The notes below the pieces were generated by a model, which ran no database searches, was not told where the DNA came from, and saw only the letters and a program-made list of their open reading frames with translations. The translations under genes were made by a program, and so were the position numbers. 64,000 nucleotides of DNA from Nonomuraea pusilla (GTDB taxonomy: Bacteria > Actinomycetota > Actinomycetes > Streptosporangiales > Streptosporangiaceae). Of this stretch, positions 7,596-14,805 are shown one piece after another; position 1 is the stretch's first letter, and every line of letters starts with the position of its first letter. The stretch is from positions 62,001-126,000 of the forward strand of contig NZ_FOBF01000024.1 in assembly GCF_900109355.1 (NCBI RefSeq), given 5' to 3'.

Positions 7596-8692
7596 CAGAT
7601 CTCCATTCCGAACGGGAGCGTGAAGCGCACGTCTCCCTCGACCATGTCACGCATGTCCTCGGCGTTGTGGCGGAACATCAGCGTCCGCTCGATGCCCATG
7701 CCGAACGCGAACCCGGAGTACCGCGCCGGGTCGATGCCGCACGCCACCAGCACGCGCGGGTTGACCATGCCGCAGCCGCCCCACTCGATCCAGCCCTCGG
7801 ACTTGCAGGTGCGGCAGGGCGGGTTGCCCGGGACGGCCGAGGCGCCGCGGCAGACGAAGCACTTGAGGTCCATCTCGGCGGACGGCTCGGTGAAGGGGAA
7901 GTAGTTCGGCCGGAACCGGGTGGTGATGCCCTCGCCGAACATGACCTCGGCGAACCGGTCGAGCGTGCCCTTCAGGTGGGCCATCGTCAGCCCCTCGTCG
8001 ACCGCCAGCCCCTCGACCTGGTGGAAGACCGGGGTGTGGGTGGCGTCGAGCTCGTCGGTGCGGAACACCTTGCCGGGCGAGACGACGTACACGGGCAGCT
8101 CGCGCTGGAGCAGCGCGCGGATCTGCACCGGCGACGTCTGCGTGCGCAGCACCATGCCGGACCCGGTGGAGCCGACGAAGAACGTGTCGTGCTCGGAGCG
8201 CGCCGGGTGGTCGGTGGCGATGTTGAGCGCGTCGAAGTTGAACCATTCGCCTTCGAGCTCGGGCCCCTCGGCCACCTCGTAGCCCATCGCGACGAATGTG
8301 TCGGCGATGCGCTCCTGCAGCGTGGTGATGGGGTGGCGGGCTCCGCGCGGCCGGCGGTCCCACGGCAGGGTGACGTCGACCGTCTCCTCGACGAGCACCC
8401 GGGCGTCGCGCTCGGCCTCCAGCTCGGCCTGGCGGGCGGCGAGCGCCTCGTTGATCGTCCTGCGGGCCGTGCCGACCCGCTTGCCCGCCTCGGCGCGGGC
8501 GGCCGGCGGCAGCGCGCCGATCTCGCGGTTGGCCAGGGCGATGGGCGAGCGGTCACCCGCGTGCGCCAGCCTGGCCTGCTTGAGTGCGTCGAGGCTGTCG
8601 GCCGCCTTGATCGCCGCCAGGGCGTCGGCCTCCATGCGCGACACCTCGTCGGCATGCAACGGTGTGACCTCGACGGGGTCGTAGTCAGACAA
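7595..8692 (-). CDS. pheS: Phenylalanine--tRNA ligase alpha subunit
   Basis: This 365-residue catalytic subunit of PheRS has an N-terminal coiled coil (about residues 10-95) and then the class II core with motif 2 and motif 3 (GMGIERTLMFRHNAED). Family similarity starts at SDYDPVEVTPLHADEV, and a TTG at 8692 preceded by GGAG 7 bases upstream fits exactly; the open frame beyond is low-quality. This is therefore one of several TTG starts in the window. It is first in the pheS-pheT pair. A possible -10 TAGACT lies about 40 bases upstream. I saw no T-box leader. Confidence 0.97.
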   Translation of the reverse strand: MSDYDPVEVTPLHADEVSRMEADALAAIKAADSLDALKQARLAHAGDRSPIALANREIGALPPAARAEAGKRVGTARRTINEALAARQAELEAERDARVLVEETVDVTLPWDRRPRGARHPITTLQERIADTFVAMGYEVAEGPELEGEWFNFDALNIATDHPARSEHDTFFVGSTGSGMVLRTQTSPVQIRALLQRELPVYVVSPGKVFRTDELDATHTPVFHQVEGLAVDEGLTMAHLKGTLDRFAEVMFGEGITTRFRPNYFPFTEPSAEMDLKCFVCRGASAVPGNPPCRTCKSEGWIEWGGCGMVNPRVLVACGIDPARYSGFAFGMGIERTLMFRHNAEDMRDMVEGDVRFTLPFGMEI

Positions 8693-8777
8693 GAGAGAGC
8701 TCCGTATCCAGGGCTTGAGCGGACAAGAGTCTAGTGGGGGCCGCCCACCGGGCCGACTCGCCGCCGCCGTGCCAGAC

Positions 8778-9863
8778 CTAGGAGGCGAAGTCGGGAGTGC
8801 CGGTGGGCAGGGTAAATCGGAACTCGGCGCCGCCCTCGGGGGCGCGCTGCACGGTGATGGTGCCGCCGTGGGCCTCGACCAGGCCCTTGACGATGAACAG
8901 CCCGAGACCCGTGCCGCCGCGCCTGCGGCTGTTGCCCCGCCAGAACTGCCTGAAGACGCGCGGAGCCAGCTCGGGCTCGATGCCCTCGCCCTCGTCGCGC
9001 ACCGACACGGCCACTCCCCATCCGACGGACTCGATCTCAATGGTCACGGTTCCGCGCCCGTGGCGCACCGCGTTTTCCACCAGGTTACCCAGGATCTGGT
9101 CAATCTTGTCCTGGTCGAGCCACATCTCAGGGAGATCGTCGCCCACGACGAGGCGGAAGCGGCCCTCGTGCTCGCCCGCCGCGACCCGGCCGGCGACGAG
9201 CCTGCGGGCCCTCGCCGGGATGTCGACGACCTGGCGGCGGACCTCCAGCCGCCCCGACTCGATGCGCGAGACGTCGAGCAGTTCGGTGATGAGCCTGGTG
9301 ACCCGGTCGGCGTCGTTGTTGACCGTCTCCAGCATGACGAGCTTCTGCTCTTCGGTGAAGCGGCTCCACTTGGCCAGCAGCGTGGCGGTGAACCCCTTGA
9401 CGCTGGTGAGCGGCGAGCGCAGCTCGTGGGCGACCGTGGAGACCAGGTCGGCGCGGCTGCGCTCCAGCCGGGCGCGCGCCCCGCCGTCGCGCAGGGTGAT
9501 GGCCACCCGCTCGACGTCGCCGCCGCGCTCGGGCTCGCGCACCAGCCGGGCCGCGACGTACAGCTCCTGGCCGCCGGGCAGGTGCAGCGGCCGCTCCGGC
9601 ACCCTGCTGCGGGTGCGCAGGCCGCCCTCGGGGTCGAGGGCCTTCCACCACTCGCGGCCGTCGTGGTCGCGGAGGGGGAACACGTCGTTCATGTCTCTGC
9701 CGACCGCGCGCTCCATCGGGACGCCGGTCAGGCGGGACGCCGCCCGGTTGACCGCGAGGACGCGGCCGTACCTGTCGGCGACGATGAGGCCGTCGGGGAG
9801 GTCGTCGATGGCGATCGTGCACGCGGCGGCCACCACCCGCCCGTCGGTGTCTGCGCCGTGCAA
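8778..9863 (-). CDS. Soluble PAS-domain sensor histidine kinase, orphan
   Basis: The 361-residue kinase has a PAS-like domain at about residues 20-125 (IDDLPDGLIVADRYGRVLAVN), then a HisKA domain with H-box VAHELRSPL and phospho-acceptor His146. The ATPase domain carries the N-box NLVENAVRHG (260-269), G1 DEGEGI and G2 GGTGLGL. There is no membrane segment, so the signal is probably intracellular. No response regulator is adjacent, making it an orphan. The start chosen is TTG 9863, behind GGAGGAGGG; the longer frame to 9953 would overlap the methyltransferase gene. It follows that gene by 50 bases and may be co-transcribed with it. Confidence 0.88.
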   Translation of the reverse strand: MHGADTDGRVVAAACTIAIDDLPDGLIVADRYGRVLAVNRAASRLTGVPMERAVGRDMNDVFPLRDHDGREWWKALDPEGGLRTRSRVPERPLHLPGGQELYVAARLVREPERGGDVERVAITLRDGGARARLERSRADLVSTVAHELRSPLTSVKGFTATLLAKWSRFTEEQKLVMLETVNNDADRVTRLITELLDVSRIESGRLEVRRQVVDIPARARRLVAGRVAAGEHEGRFRLVVGDDLPEMWLDQDKIDQILGNLVENAVRHGRGTVTIEIESVGWGVAVSVRDEGEGIEPELAPRVFRQFWRGNSRRRGGTGLGLFIVKGLVEAHGGTITVQRAPEGGAEFRFTLPTGTPDFAS

Positions 9864-9913
9864 CGCCTCGCCCTCCTCCGCTACATCGCCGACAATAGCG
9901 GGTTTCCCGTCGC

Positions 9914-10717
9914 CTAGGGCACTCGCTGGGACCTCGCGGAGGAGTAAAGGCACACCGCCGCGGCGGTGGCCAGGTTGAGACTTTCAGCCTGTCCGTAGAT
10001 GGGCACTCTGACCACATCGTCCGCCTCGGCGAGCACCTCCTCCGGGAGTCCCCAGGCCTCGTTTCCGAAGATCCAGGCGGTGGGTCCCGACAGGTCCACG
10101 TCGTCGAGCGTGTGCCTGCCCGCGCCGTCGGCGGCGAGCACGCGCAGGCCGCGCTCCCTCAGTTGACGCACGGCGGCGCTCACCGGTGCACCGATGACGA
10201 CGGGCAGATGGAACAGGCTGCCCGCGCTCGCGCGCACGCACTTGCCGTTGTACGGGTCGACGGAGGCGTCGGTGAAGATCACCGCGTCGGCCCCGGCGGC
10301 GTCGGCCGCCCGCATGACGGTGCCCGCGTTGCCCGGGTCGCGTACGTGCGCCAGCACCGCGACCAGCTCCGGCCGGCCCGCCAGCGCGGCGTCCAGGGGC
10401 GCGTGGACGAACGCGCAGACCGCGACCAGCCCCTGCGGCGTGACCGTCTGGGACAGCTCGGAGATCACCTCGCCGCTGGCCCGGTGCACCGGCACGCCCT
10501 TCAGCGTCGCCTCGGTGATCAGCTCGGGGTGGCGCAGCTCGGCGTCGGCCGTGGTGAACAGCTCCAGCACCACGCCGTCGAGCTTCAGCGCCTCGCGCAC
10601 CGCCTGCGGCCCCTCCGCGAGGAACCTGCGGTCCTGCTCCCTGAAGGCCCGTTTGGTGAGCCGTCTGGCCGCCTTCACGCGTGGCGACCTGACGTTGGTC
10701 AGCTCGGATCCCGCCAT
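9914..10717 (-). CDS. SPOUT (TrmH/SpoU) family RNA 2'-O-methyltransferase
   Basis: This 267-residue protein has an N-terminal substrate-binding domain (KAARRLTKRAFREQDRRFL, then AEGPQAVREAL) and a C-terminal SPOUT knot domain. Its three motifs are visible: RDPGNAGTVMRAADAAGAD, FGNEAWGLP and PIYGQAESLNLATAAAV. It should methylate a ribose in rRNA using SAM. The exact target is unclear. The gene commonly sits between rplT and pheS in actinomycetes, as here, where it is downstream of the rplT terminator hairpin. Relatives have been linked to antibiotic resistance (TsnR type), but nothing here indicates that. Confidence 0.92.
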   Translation of the reverse strand: MAGSELTNVRSPRVKAARRLTKRAFREQDRRFLAEGPQAVREALKLDGVVLELFTTADAELRHPELITEATLKGVPVHRASGEVISELSQTVTPQGLVAVCAFVHAPLDAALAGRPELVAVLAHVRDPGNAGTVMRAADAAGADAVIFTDASVDPYNGKCVRASAGSLFHLPVVIGAPVSAAVRQLRERGLRVLAADGAGRHTLDDVDLSGPTAWIFGNEAWGLPEEVLAEADDVVRVPIYGQAESLNLATAAAVCLYSSARSQRVP

Positions 10718-10756
10718 GCTCTCCCTCTGCTTCCCTTACGGGCCCGTACACATAGC

Positions 10757-10786
10757 AAAAGGGCCCACCGTCACGGTGGGCCCCCT
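10757..10786 (-). terminator. Intrinsic terminator of infC-rpmI-rplT
   Basis: Read on the minus strand, GGGCCCACCG pairs with CGGTGGGCCC around a TGA loop and is followed by TTTTGC, a U-run that is rare in this GC-rich DNA. It lies about 30 bases after the rplT stop. Confidence 0.8.
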
Positions 10787-10815
10787 TCAGAGCCCGTCCG
10801 GGCCCGTCAAACGCC

Positions 10816-11199
10816 TCAGCTCGCGGCCGGGGCGTTCACGTTCGCCGGGAGCGCCTTCTTGGCGGCCTCGACGAGCGTGGCGAAAGTCTGGCTGTCGTTC
10901 ACCGCGAGATCGGCGAGGATCTTGCGGTCGACCTCGATGTTGGCCAGGCGCAGGCCCTGGATCAGCCGGTTGTACGTCATGCCGTTCTGACGGGCGGCGG
11001 CGTTGATCCGCTGGATCCACAGACGACGGAACGCACCCTTGCGGTCCTTGCGGTCCCGGTAGGCGTACGTCATCGAGTGGAGCATCTGCTCCTTGGCCTT
11101 GCGGTACAGACGCGACCGCTGGCCGCGGTAACCACTCGCCCGCTCGAGGACAACCCTGCGCTTCTTCTTGGCGTTGAGCGCCCGCTTCACGCGTGCCAT
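10816..11199 (-). CDS. rplT: 50S ribosomal protein L20
   Basis: The 127-residue basic protein binds 23S rRNA early in large-subunit assembly. It begins MARVKRALNAKKKRRVVLER, the conserved L20 N-terminus, continues with GYRGQRSRLYRKAKEQ, and ends in an alanine-rich tail. Length is typical. It is the last gene of the infC-rpmI-rplT operon, 28 bases after rpmI and followed by an intrinsic terminator. In Bacillus and E. coli, L20 represses this operon; whether that holds here is not shown. Confidence 0.98.
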   Translation of the reverse strand: MARVKRALNAKKKRRVVLERASGYRGQRSRLYRKAKEQMLHSMTYAYRDRKDRKGAFRRLWIQRINAAARQNGMTYNRLIQGLRLANIEVDRKILADLAVNDSQTFATLVEAAKKALPANVNAPAAS

Positions 11200-11227
11200 G
11201 TTTCTTCTCCCCGGGGATTCGCGCTAC

Positions 11228-11422
11228 TTACTTGGCGAGCAGCTTCTTGATCTTCTTGGTGTCGGCGTCGGAAAGGACGACCTCGTTCTTGAGACGGCGC
11301 GTCAGCGTGGACGACTTCCACTCGTTGTAGTGCGCGCGGTTGGCACGGCGACGCTTGACCTTGCCGGAACCGGTGAGCCGGAACCGCTTCTTCGCACCGC
11401 TGTGCGTCTTCATCTTCGGCAT
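11228..11422 (-). CDS. rpmI: 50S ribosomal protein L35
   Basis: This 64-residue, highly basic protein starts MPKMKTHSGAKKRFRLTGSG, the L35 signature, and ends TKKIKKLLAK. ATG 11422 is the true start; six more in-frame codons upstream are open but not conserved, and the purine-rich AGGAGAGA fits this ATG. It is the middle gene of infC-rpmI-rplT. Confidence 0.97.
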   Translation of the reverse strand: MPKMKTHSGAKKRFRLTGSGKVKRRRANRAHYNEWKSSTLTRRLKNEVVLSDADTKKIKKLLAK

Positions 11423-11542
11423 GTCGCCGTCTCTCCTCAATTCGGTCGTGCCGGTGGCCGGGCCGGTGCATGCCGACCCGGTCGCGGCGTCTTCGTCTGC
11501 CGGTGGCTGTGGGGTGTCTGTAAGGCTAACCCCAACCGTGCG

Positions 11543-12130
11543 TCAGGCTTCCCCTGCGGGAGGCTCCTCGCTGCCACGCTGCGCCTTGGCGGCGGCCTTC
11601 TCGGCCTTCGCCTCGGCCTTCTTCTTGTGCGGACCGATCACCATGATCATGTTACGGCCGTCCTGCTTGGGCTGGGACTCGACGAAGCCCAGCTCCTGGA
11701 CGTCCTCCGCCAGCCGCTGCAGGAGCCGGAAGCCCAGCTCCGGCCGGGACTGCTCGCGTCCACGGAACATGATCGTGACTTTGACCTTGTCCCCGGCCTT
11801 CAGGAACCGCACCACGTGACCCTTCTTGGTCTCGTAGTCGTGCGGGTCGATCTTCGGCCGGAGCTTGATCTCCTTGATGATCGTGTGCGCCTGATTCTTG
11901 CGCGCCTCGCGCGCCTTCATCGCGGACTCGTACTTGAACTTGCCGTAGTCCATGAGCTTGCACACGGGCGGTCGAGCAGTGGCCGCGACCTCGACGAGGT
12001 CGAGGTCGGCCTCCTGGGCGAGCTTCAGGGCGTCGTGGATCGAGACGATGCCTACCTGCTCGCCGTTCGGGCCCACGAGGCGAACCTCGGGAACTCGGAT
12101 ACGCTCGTTGATGCGGGGCTCAGTGCTGAT
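11543..12130 (-). CDS. infC: Translation initiation factor IF-3, apparent AUC start
   Basis: The 195-residue IF3 binds the 30S subunit and checks initiator tRNA and start codon. The N-domain begins STEPRINERIRVPEVRLVG, followed by the linker and the C-domain (IKLRPKIDPHDYETKKGHV, GREQSRPELG) and an Ala/Lys/Glu tail. Conservation begins exactly after an ATC codon at 12130-12128, and AGGAGG stands 4 bases before it. No ATG, GTG or TTG fits: the nearest upstream ATG (12343) would add 71 non-conserved residues, and the first downstream GTG would remove about 18 conserved ones. Non-AUG starts (AUU, AUC) on infC are known and let IF3 repress its own translation. The leader carries a terminator-like hairpin. 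Confidence 0.96.
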   Translation of the reverse strand: MSTEPRINERIRVPEVRLVGPNGEQVGIVSIHDALKLAQEADLDLVEVAATARPPVCKLMDYGKFKYESAMKAREARKNQAHTIIKEIKLRPKIDPHDYETKKGHVVRFLKAGDKVKVTIMFRGREQSRPELGFRLLQRLAEDVQELGFVESQPKQDGRNMIMVIGPHKKKAEAKAEKAAAKAQRGSEEPPAGEA

Positions 12131-12457
12131 GGGGCCTCCTAGGTTTGCGATCCCTACGTGCTCGTCGTGCCGGGAGCCCTCGCTGACGCGAAAAGCCCCG
12201 CACGTCGCGCATGCGGGGCCACTGAGCTCTTCGGCTTCGTGGCCTTTGAGCTCCCCGGAGTAGTCCGGCGTGATCCTGGACCCGGCCGCCTCGCGGCGAC
12301 TCAGGTGGGAGGGAGACCTCCGCTTGCGCGTCCAGCAGAACATGCCGGACCGATCAGAGAGCTACGCTACCACAACCACGGACGTTCCTCGAATCTTCCC
12401 CGGCGGGCCCGTCCGGCACGCAAAAGTCGCGCAGGGGGACGGGAAACGGCGGGTCGA
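12131..12457 (-). promoter_or_regulatory. infC leader region, about 330 bases without a gene
   Basis: Between aroE and infC is a long non-coding stretch. On the minus strand it contains a possible promoter (TTCGAG at 12388-12393 and TAGCGT at 12364-12369, 18 bases apart), a transcript leader of about 225 bases, a hairpin with a U-run (12195-12219), and the strong AGGAGG before infC. The layout suggests attenuation of the infC operon. An in-frame open stretch from ATG 12343 has no ribosome binding site. Confidence 0.5.
12191..12219 (-). terminator. Terminator-like hairpin in the infC leader
   Basis: On the minus strand GCCCCGCA (12219-12212) pairs with TGCGGGGC (12202-12195) around a 9-base loop, and TTTT follows at 12194-12191. 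It lies 65 bases before the infC start. It could attenuate infC transcription or stop read-through from aroE. Confidence 0.65.
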
Positions 12458-13330
12458 TCAGCCGCGCGTCTCCGCCGTGCGGCGGGCGAGTTCCGCCTCC
12501 CCGGCGGCGCGCATGACCTCCAGCGGCACGTCCGGGCGGCCCGTCATCAGCTCCACCTGGCGCACCGCCTGGTGCAGCAGCATCGCGAAGCCGCTCACCA
12601 CGGTGCCGCCCGCCGACGCGACCGCCGACGCCGCGGCCGTCGGCCACGGGGAGTAGACGACGTCGAACAGCGCGGGCACCCGGGCCAGCCGCCCGGCGTA
12701 CGCGTCGGCCGCGCCGCCCGGCAGCGTGGAGACCACCAGGTCGGCGTCGAGGCAGGCCTCCAGCTTGTCGAGCGTCTCCACCGCGAGCGCCACGCCGAGC
12801 CGCTCGGCCACCTCGGCCGTCTCCCCCGCCCTGGCCGGGTCGCGCACCAGCAGGGTCGCGGCGTGCAGCCCCAGGTTCCGCAGCGCCGCCAGCGCGGAGG
12901 CCGCGGTCGCGCCGCCGCCGAGGACCACGGCCGAGCGCGGCGCGGGCACCCCCGCCTCGGCCAGTGCCCGCTCGATGCCGTGGACGTCGGTGTTGTCGCC
13001 GTGCGCGCGGCCCTCGCGGAAGACGACCGTGTTGGCGCCGCCCACCTCGACGGCCGACTGGGAGACGGTGTCGAGCAGGGGCAGGACGGCCCGCTTGAGC
13101 GGCATCGTCAACGACAGGCCCGCCCAGGCGTCCCCGCGCTCCGCCTCACCGGCGGTTCCTCGCGCGCCGCGCAGTGGCCTGAGCCCGGCCAGCAGCCCGG
13201 GCAGGCGCTCCTCGTCGCACTCGTACGCCTCGTACGTCCAGTCTTCGAGGCCCATGGCGGCGTACGCGGCCCTGTGCAGGCAGGGCGAGAGCGAGTGCCT
13301 GATGGGCGACCCGAGAACCGCGGCCCGCAT
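12458..13330 (-). CDS. aroE: Shikimate dehydrogenase
   Basis: This 290-residue enzyme reduces 3-dehydroshikimate with NADPH in the shikimate pathway. MRAAVLGSPIRHSLSPCLH holds the substrate-binding S-x-S block (SLSP), SLTMPLKRAV holds the catalytic Lys, GANTVV and GDNTDVHGIERAL hold the Asp/Asn block, and LGGGATAASALAAL is the nucleotide-binding loop. GGAG precedes ATG 13330, so the 17 extra upstream codons are excluded. It closes the alaS-ruvX-mltG-mltG-aroE run. No other shikimate-pathway genes follow here, although aroC/aroK often do in other actinomycetes. Confidence 0.94.
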   Translation of the reverse strand: MRAAVLGSPIRHSLSPCLHRAAYAAMGLEDWTYEAYECDEERLPGLLAGLRPLRGARGTAGEAERGDAWAGLSLTMPLKRAVLPLLDTVSQSAVEVGGANTVVFREGRAHGDNTDVHGIERALAEAGVPAPRSAVVLGGGATAASALAALRNLGLHAATLLVRDPARAGETAEVAERLGVALAVETLDKLEACLDADLVVSTLPGGAADAYAGRLARVPALFDVVYSPWPTAAASAVASAGGTVVSGFAMLLHQAVRQVELMTGRPDVPLEVMRAAGEAELARRTAETRG

Positions 13331-13393
13331 CCAGTCTCCTTCCACGCAGGACAGCACGAACCCTATCGCGCCGCCCCTCACCCCTGGACGCGA

Positions 13394-13425
13394 CAGGCGC
13401 CGCCCCTGCCCGGGGACGGCGCCTG
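13394..13425 (-). terminator. Hairpin between the second mltG and aroE
   Basis: CAGGCGCCG (13394-13402) pairs with CGGCGCCTG (13417-13425). It lies downstream of mltG and 64 bases before the aroE start, with no U-run. It may be a weak terminator or an mRNA processing structure. Confidence 0.5.
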
Positions 13426-13448
13426 CGGTGCGACGAGCCTGCGGCGGC

Positions 13449-14603
13449 TCAGCCGCCGTTCCTGCGGTACTCCGCGAGCAGGGCCTGGCGCTCGGCCTCG
13501 GTGGAGGCGAACTTGGTGACCTGGCTCTTCGGGTCGGTCGCGATGAACCAGAGCCAGTCGCCCTTCGCCGGGTTCAGCGCCGCCTCGATGGCGTGGTCGC
13601 CCGGGTTCGCGATCGGGCCGGGCGGCAGGCCGAGGTACTTGTACGTGTTGTACTTCGACTTGGTCTCCAGCTCGGCGTGCGTGGCGGCCGTGCCGTACTT
13701 CTTGAGCGCGTACATGACCGTGCTGTCCATCTCGAGCTTCATCTGCGGGTTGCGCTCAAGGCGGTTGTAGATCACGCGGGCGATCTTCGGCATGTCCTCG
13801 GGGCGGCCGGCCTCGGCCTGCACGATGCTCGCGATGACGACGATCTCGTGCGGCGTGTGGCCGAGGTCCTTGGCTCCGCCCACCAGGTCGACCTTCTCCG
13901 CCGTCTGCTTGAACCGCTTGACCATCTCGGCCAGCATGCCGCGCGGCGTGGTCTTCGGCGGGAAGTCGTACGTGGCGGGGAAGGCGTAGCCCTCCAGGCC
14001 GCTCTTCGCGTAGCCGGGAAGGTCGAGCTCCTTGACGTTCTTGGCCGCCGCGAGGAACTCCTTCTCGGGCCTGCCGGTCTGCTTCGCGAGCTGGGTGAGC
14101 GTGTCGGACAGCCGCAGGCCCTCCTTGAGCTGCACCTTGAGGAGCATCCGGTTGTCCGGGTCGAGCAGCTGCACCACCGCCTGCGCGGCGGGCAGCTTCT
14201 TGCGCAGCTTGTACTGCCCCGGCTGCAGCGCGCCGCTCTTGCCGGCGTTGGCGACCGCGTTGGTGAAGGCCCTGGCGCTGGCTACGACCCCCTGCCGCTC
14301 CAGCTCCTGCGCCACGTCCGACGCGTTCTGGCCGTCCTTGATCTCGATGATCACCTCCCCCGTGCCCTGACCGGTGTAGTCGTCGGCGACGAGGGCGTCA
14401 CTCAGCCACAGATAGCCGTAGTAGCCGCCGCCGCCGATGATGCCCGCGAGGACGACGAAGGCGAGCAGCGGGGCGACGAAGCCGCCCCTGTTGCGCCGGC
14501 GGCGCCGTCGCCGGCCGCCGCCGCGGTTGCCACGGGCCCGGCGCCGCGAACGACCCTCGTCGTCCTCGGTGCCGAGCAGATCGTTCAGATCGAGATCGCT
14601 CAT
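13449..14603 (-). CDS. mltG: Endolytic transglycosylase MltG, second copy
   Basis: This protein of about 384 residues cleaves nascent peptidoglycan strands at the membrane. A short cytoplasmic tail rich in Arg/Gly is followed by one transmembrane helix (FVAPLLAFVVLAGIIGGGGY), a LysM-like subdomain and the YceG catalytic domain. That domain carries IASIVQAEAG with the conserved Glu, IARVIYNRL, YNTYKYLGLPPGPI and NPAKGDWLWF. ATG 14603 (MSDLDLNDLLG) looks like the start; a TTG five codons upstream is the alternative, and neither has an ideal ribosome binding site. It lies 202 bases downstream of another complete mltG, which is unusual. Confidence 0.9.
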   Translation of the reverse strand: MSDLDLNDLLGTEDDEGRSRRRARGNRGGGRRRRRRRNRGGFVAPLLAFVVLAGIIGGGGYYGYLWLSDALVADDYTGQGTGEVIIEIKDGQNASDVAQELERQGVVASARAFTNAVANAGKSGALQPGQYKLRKKLPAAQAVVQLLDPDNRMLLKVQLKEGLRLSDTLTQLAKQTGRPEKEFLAAAKNVKELDLPGYAKSGLEGYAFPATYDFPPKTTPRGMLAEMVKRFKQTAEKVDLVGGAKDLGHTPHEIVVIASIVQAEAGRPEDMPKIARVIYNRLERNPQMKLEMDSTVMYALKKYGTAATHAELETKSKYNTYKYLGLPPGPIANPGDHAIEAALNPAKGDWLWFIATDPKSQVTKFASTEAERQALLAEYRRNGG

Positions 14604-14805
14604 AGGTGCGCTGGCCAATCTCCCGGTACGGCCGGCCCGGCGTCAAGCGGCTGTGCCGGACCGGCTGAGCGGAACGGGGGGATCCGCCGGGCATGCTGCG
14701 ATGGCCAGCGGAGATCACTCTGGGTAGCCATGCTAAGGGACGGGAAGAGGGCACATGTCCCCATCTGGGCCTTCTGCGCGGGGGCAGAAGGCGTGCCGCG
14801 CAGCA

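Noticed and set aside
8693..8777. T-box riboswitch upstream of pheS
   Set aside because: The gap is only 85 bases, and no T-box sequence or specifier stem is visible.
12131..12343. N-terminal 71-residue extension of IF3
   Set aside because: It has no ribosome binding site at its ATG, it crosses the terminator-like hairpin, and nothing in it resembles IF3.
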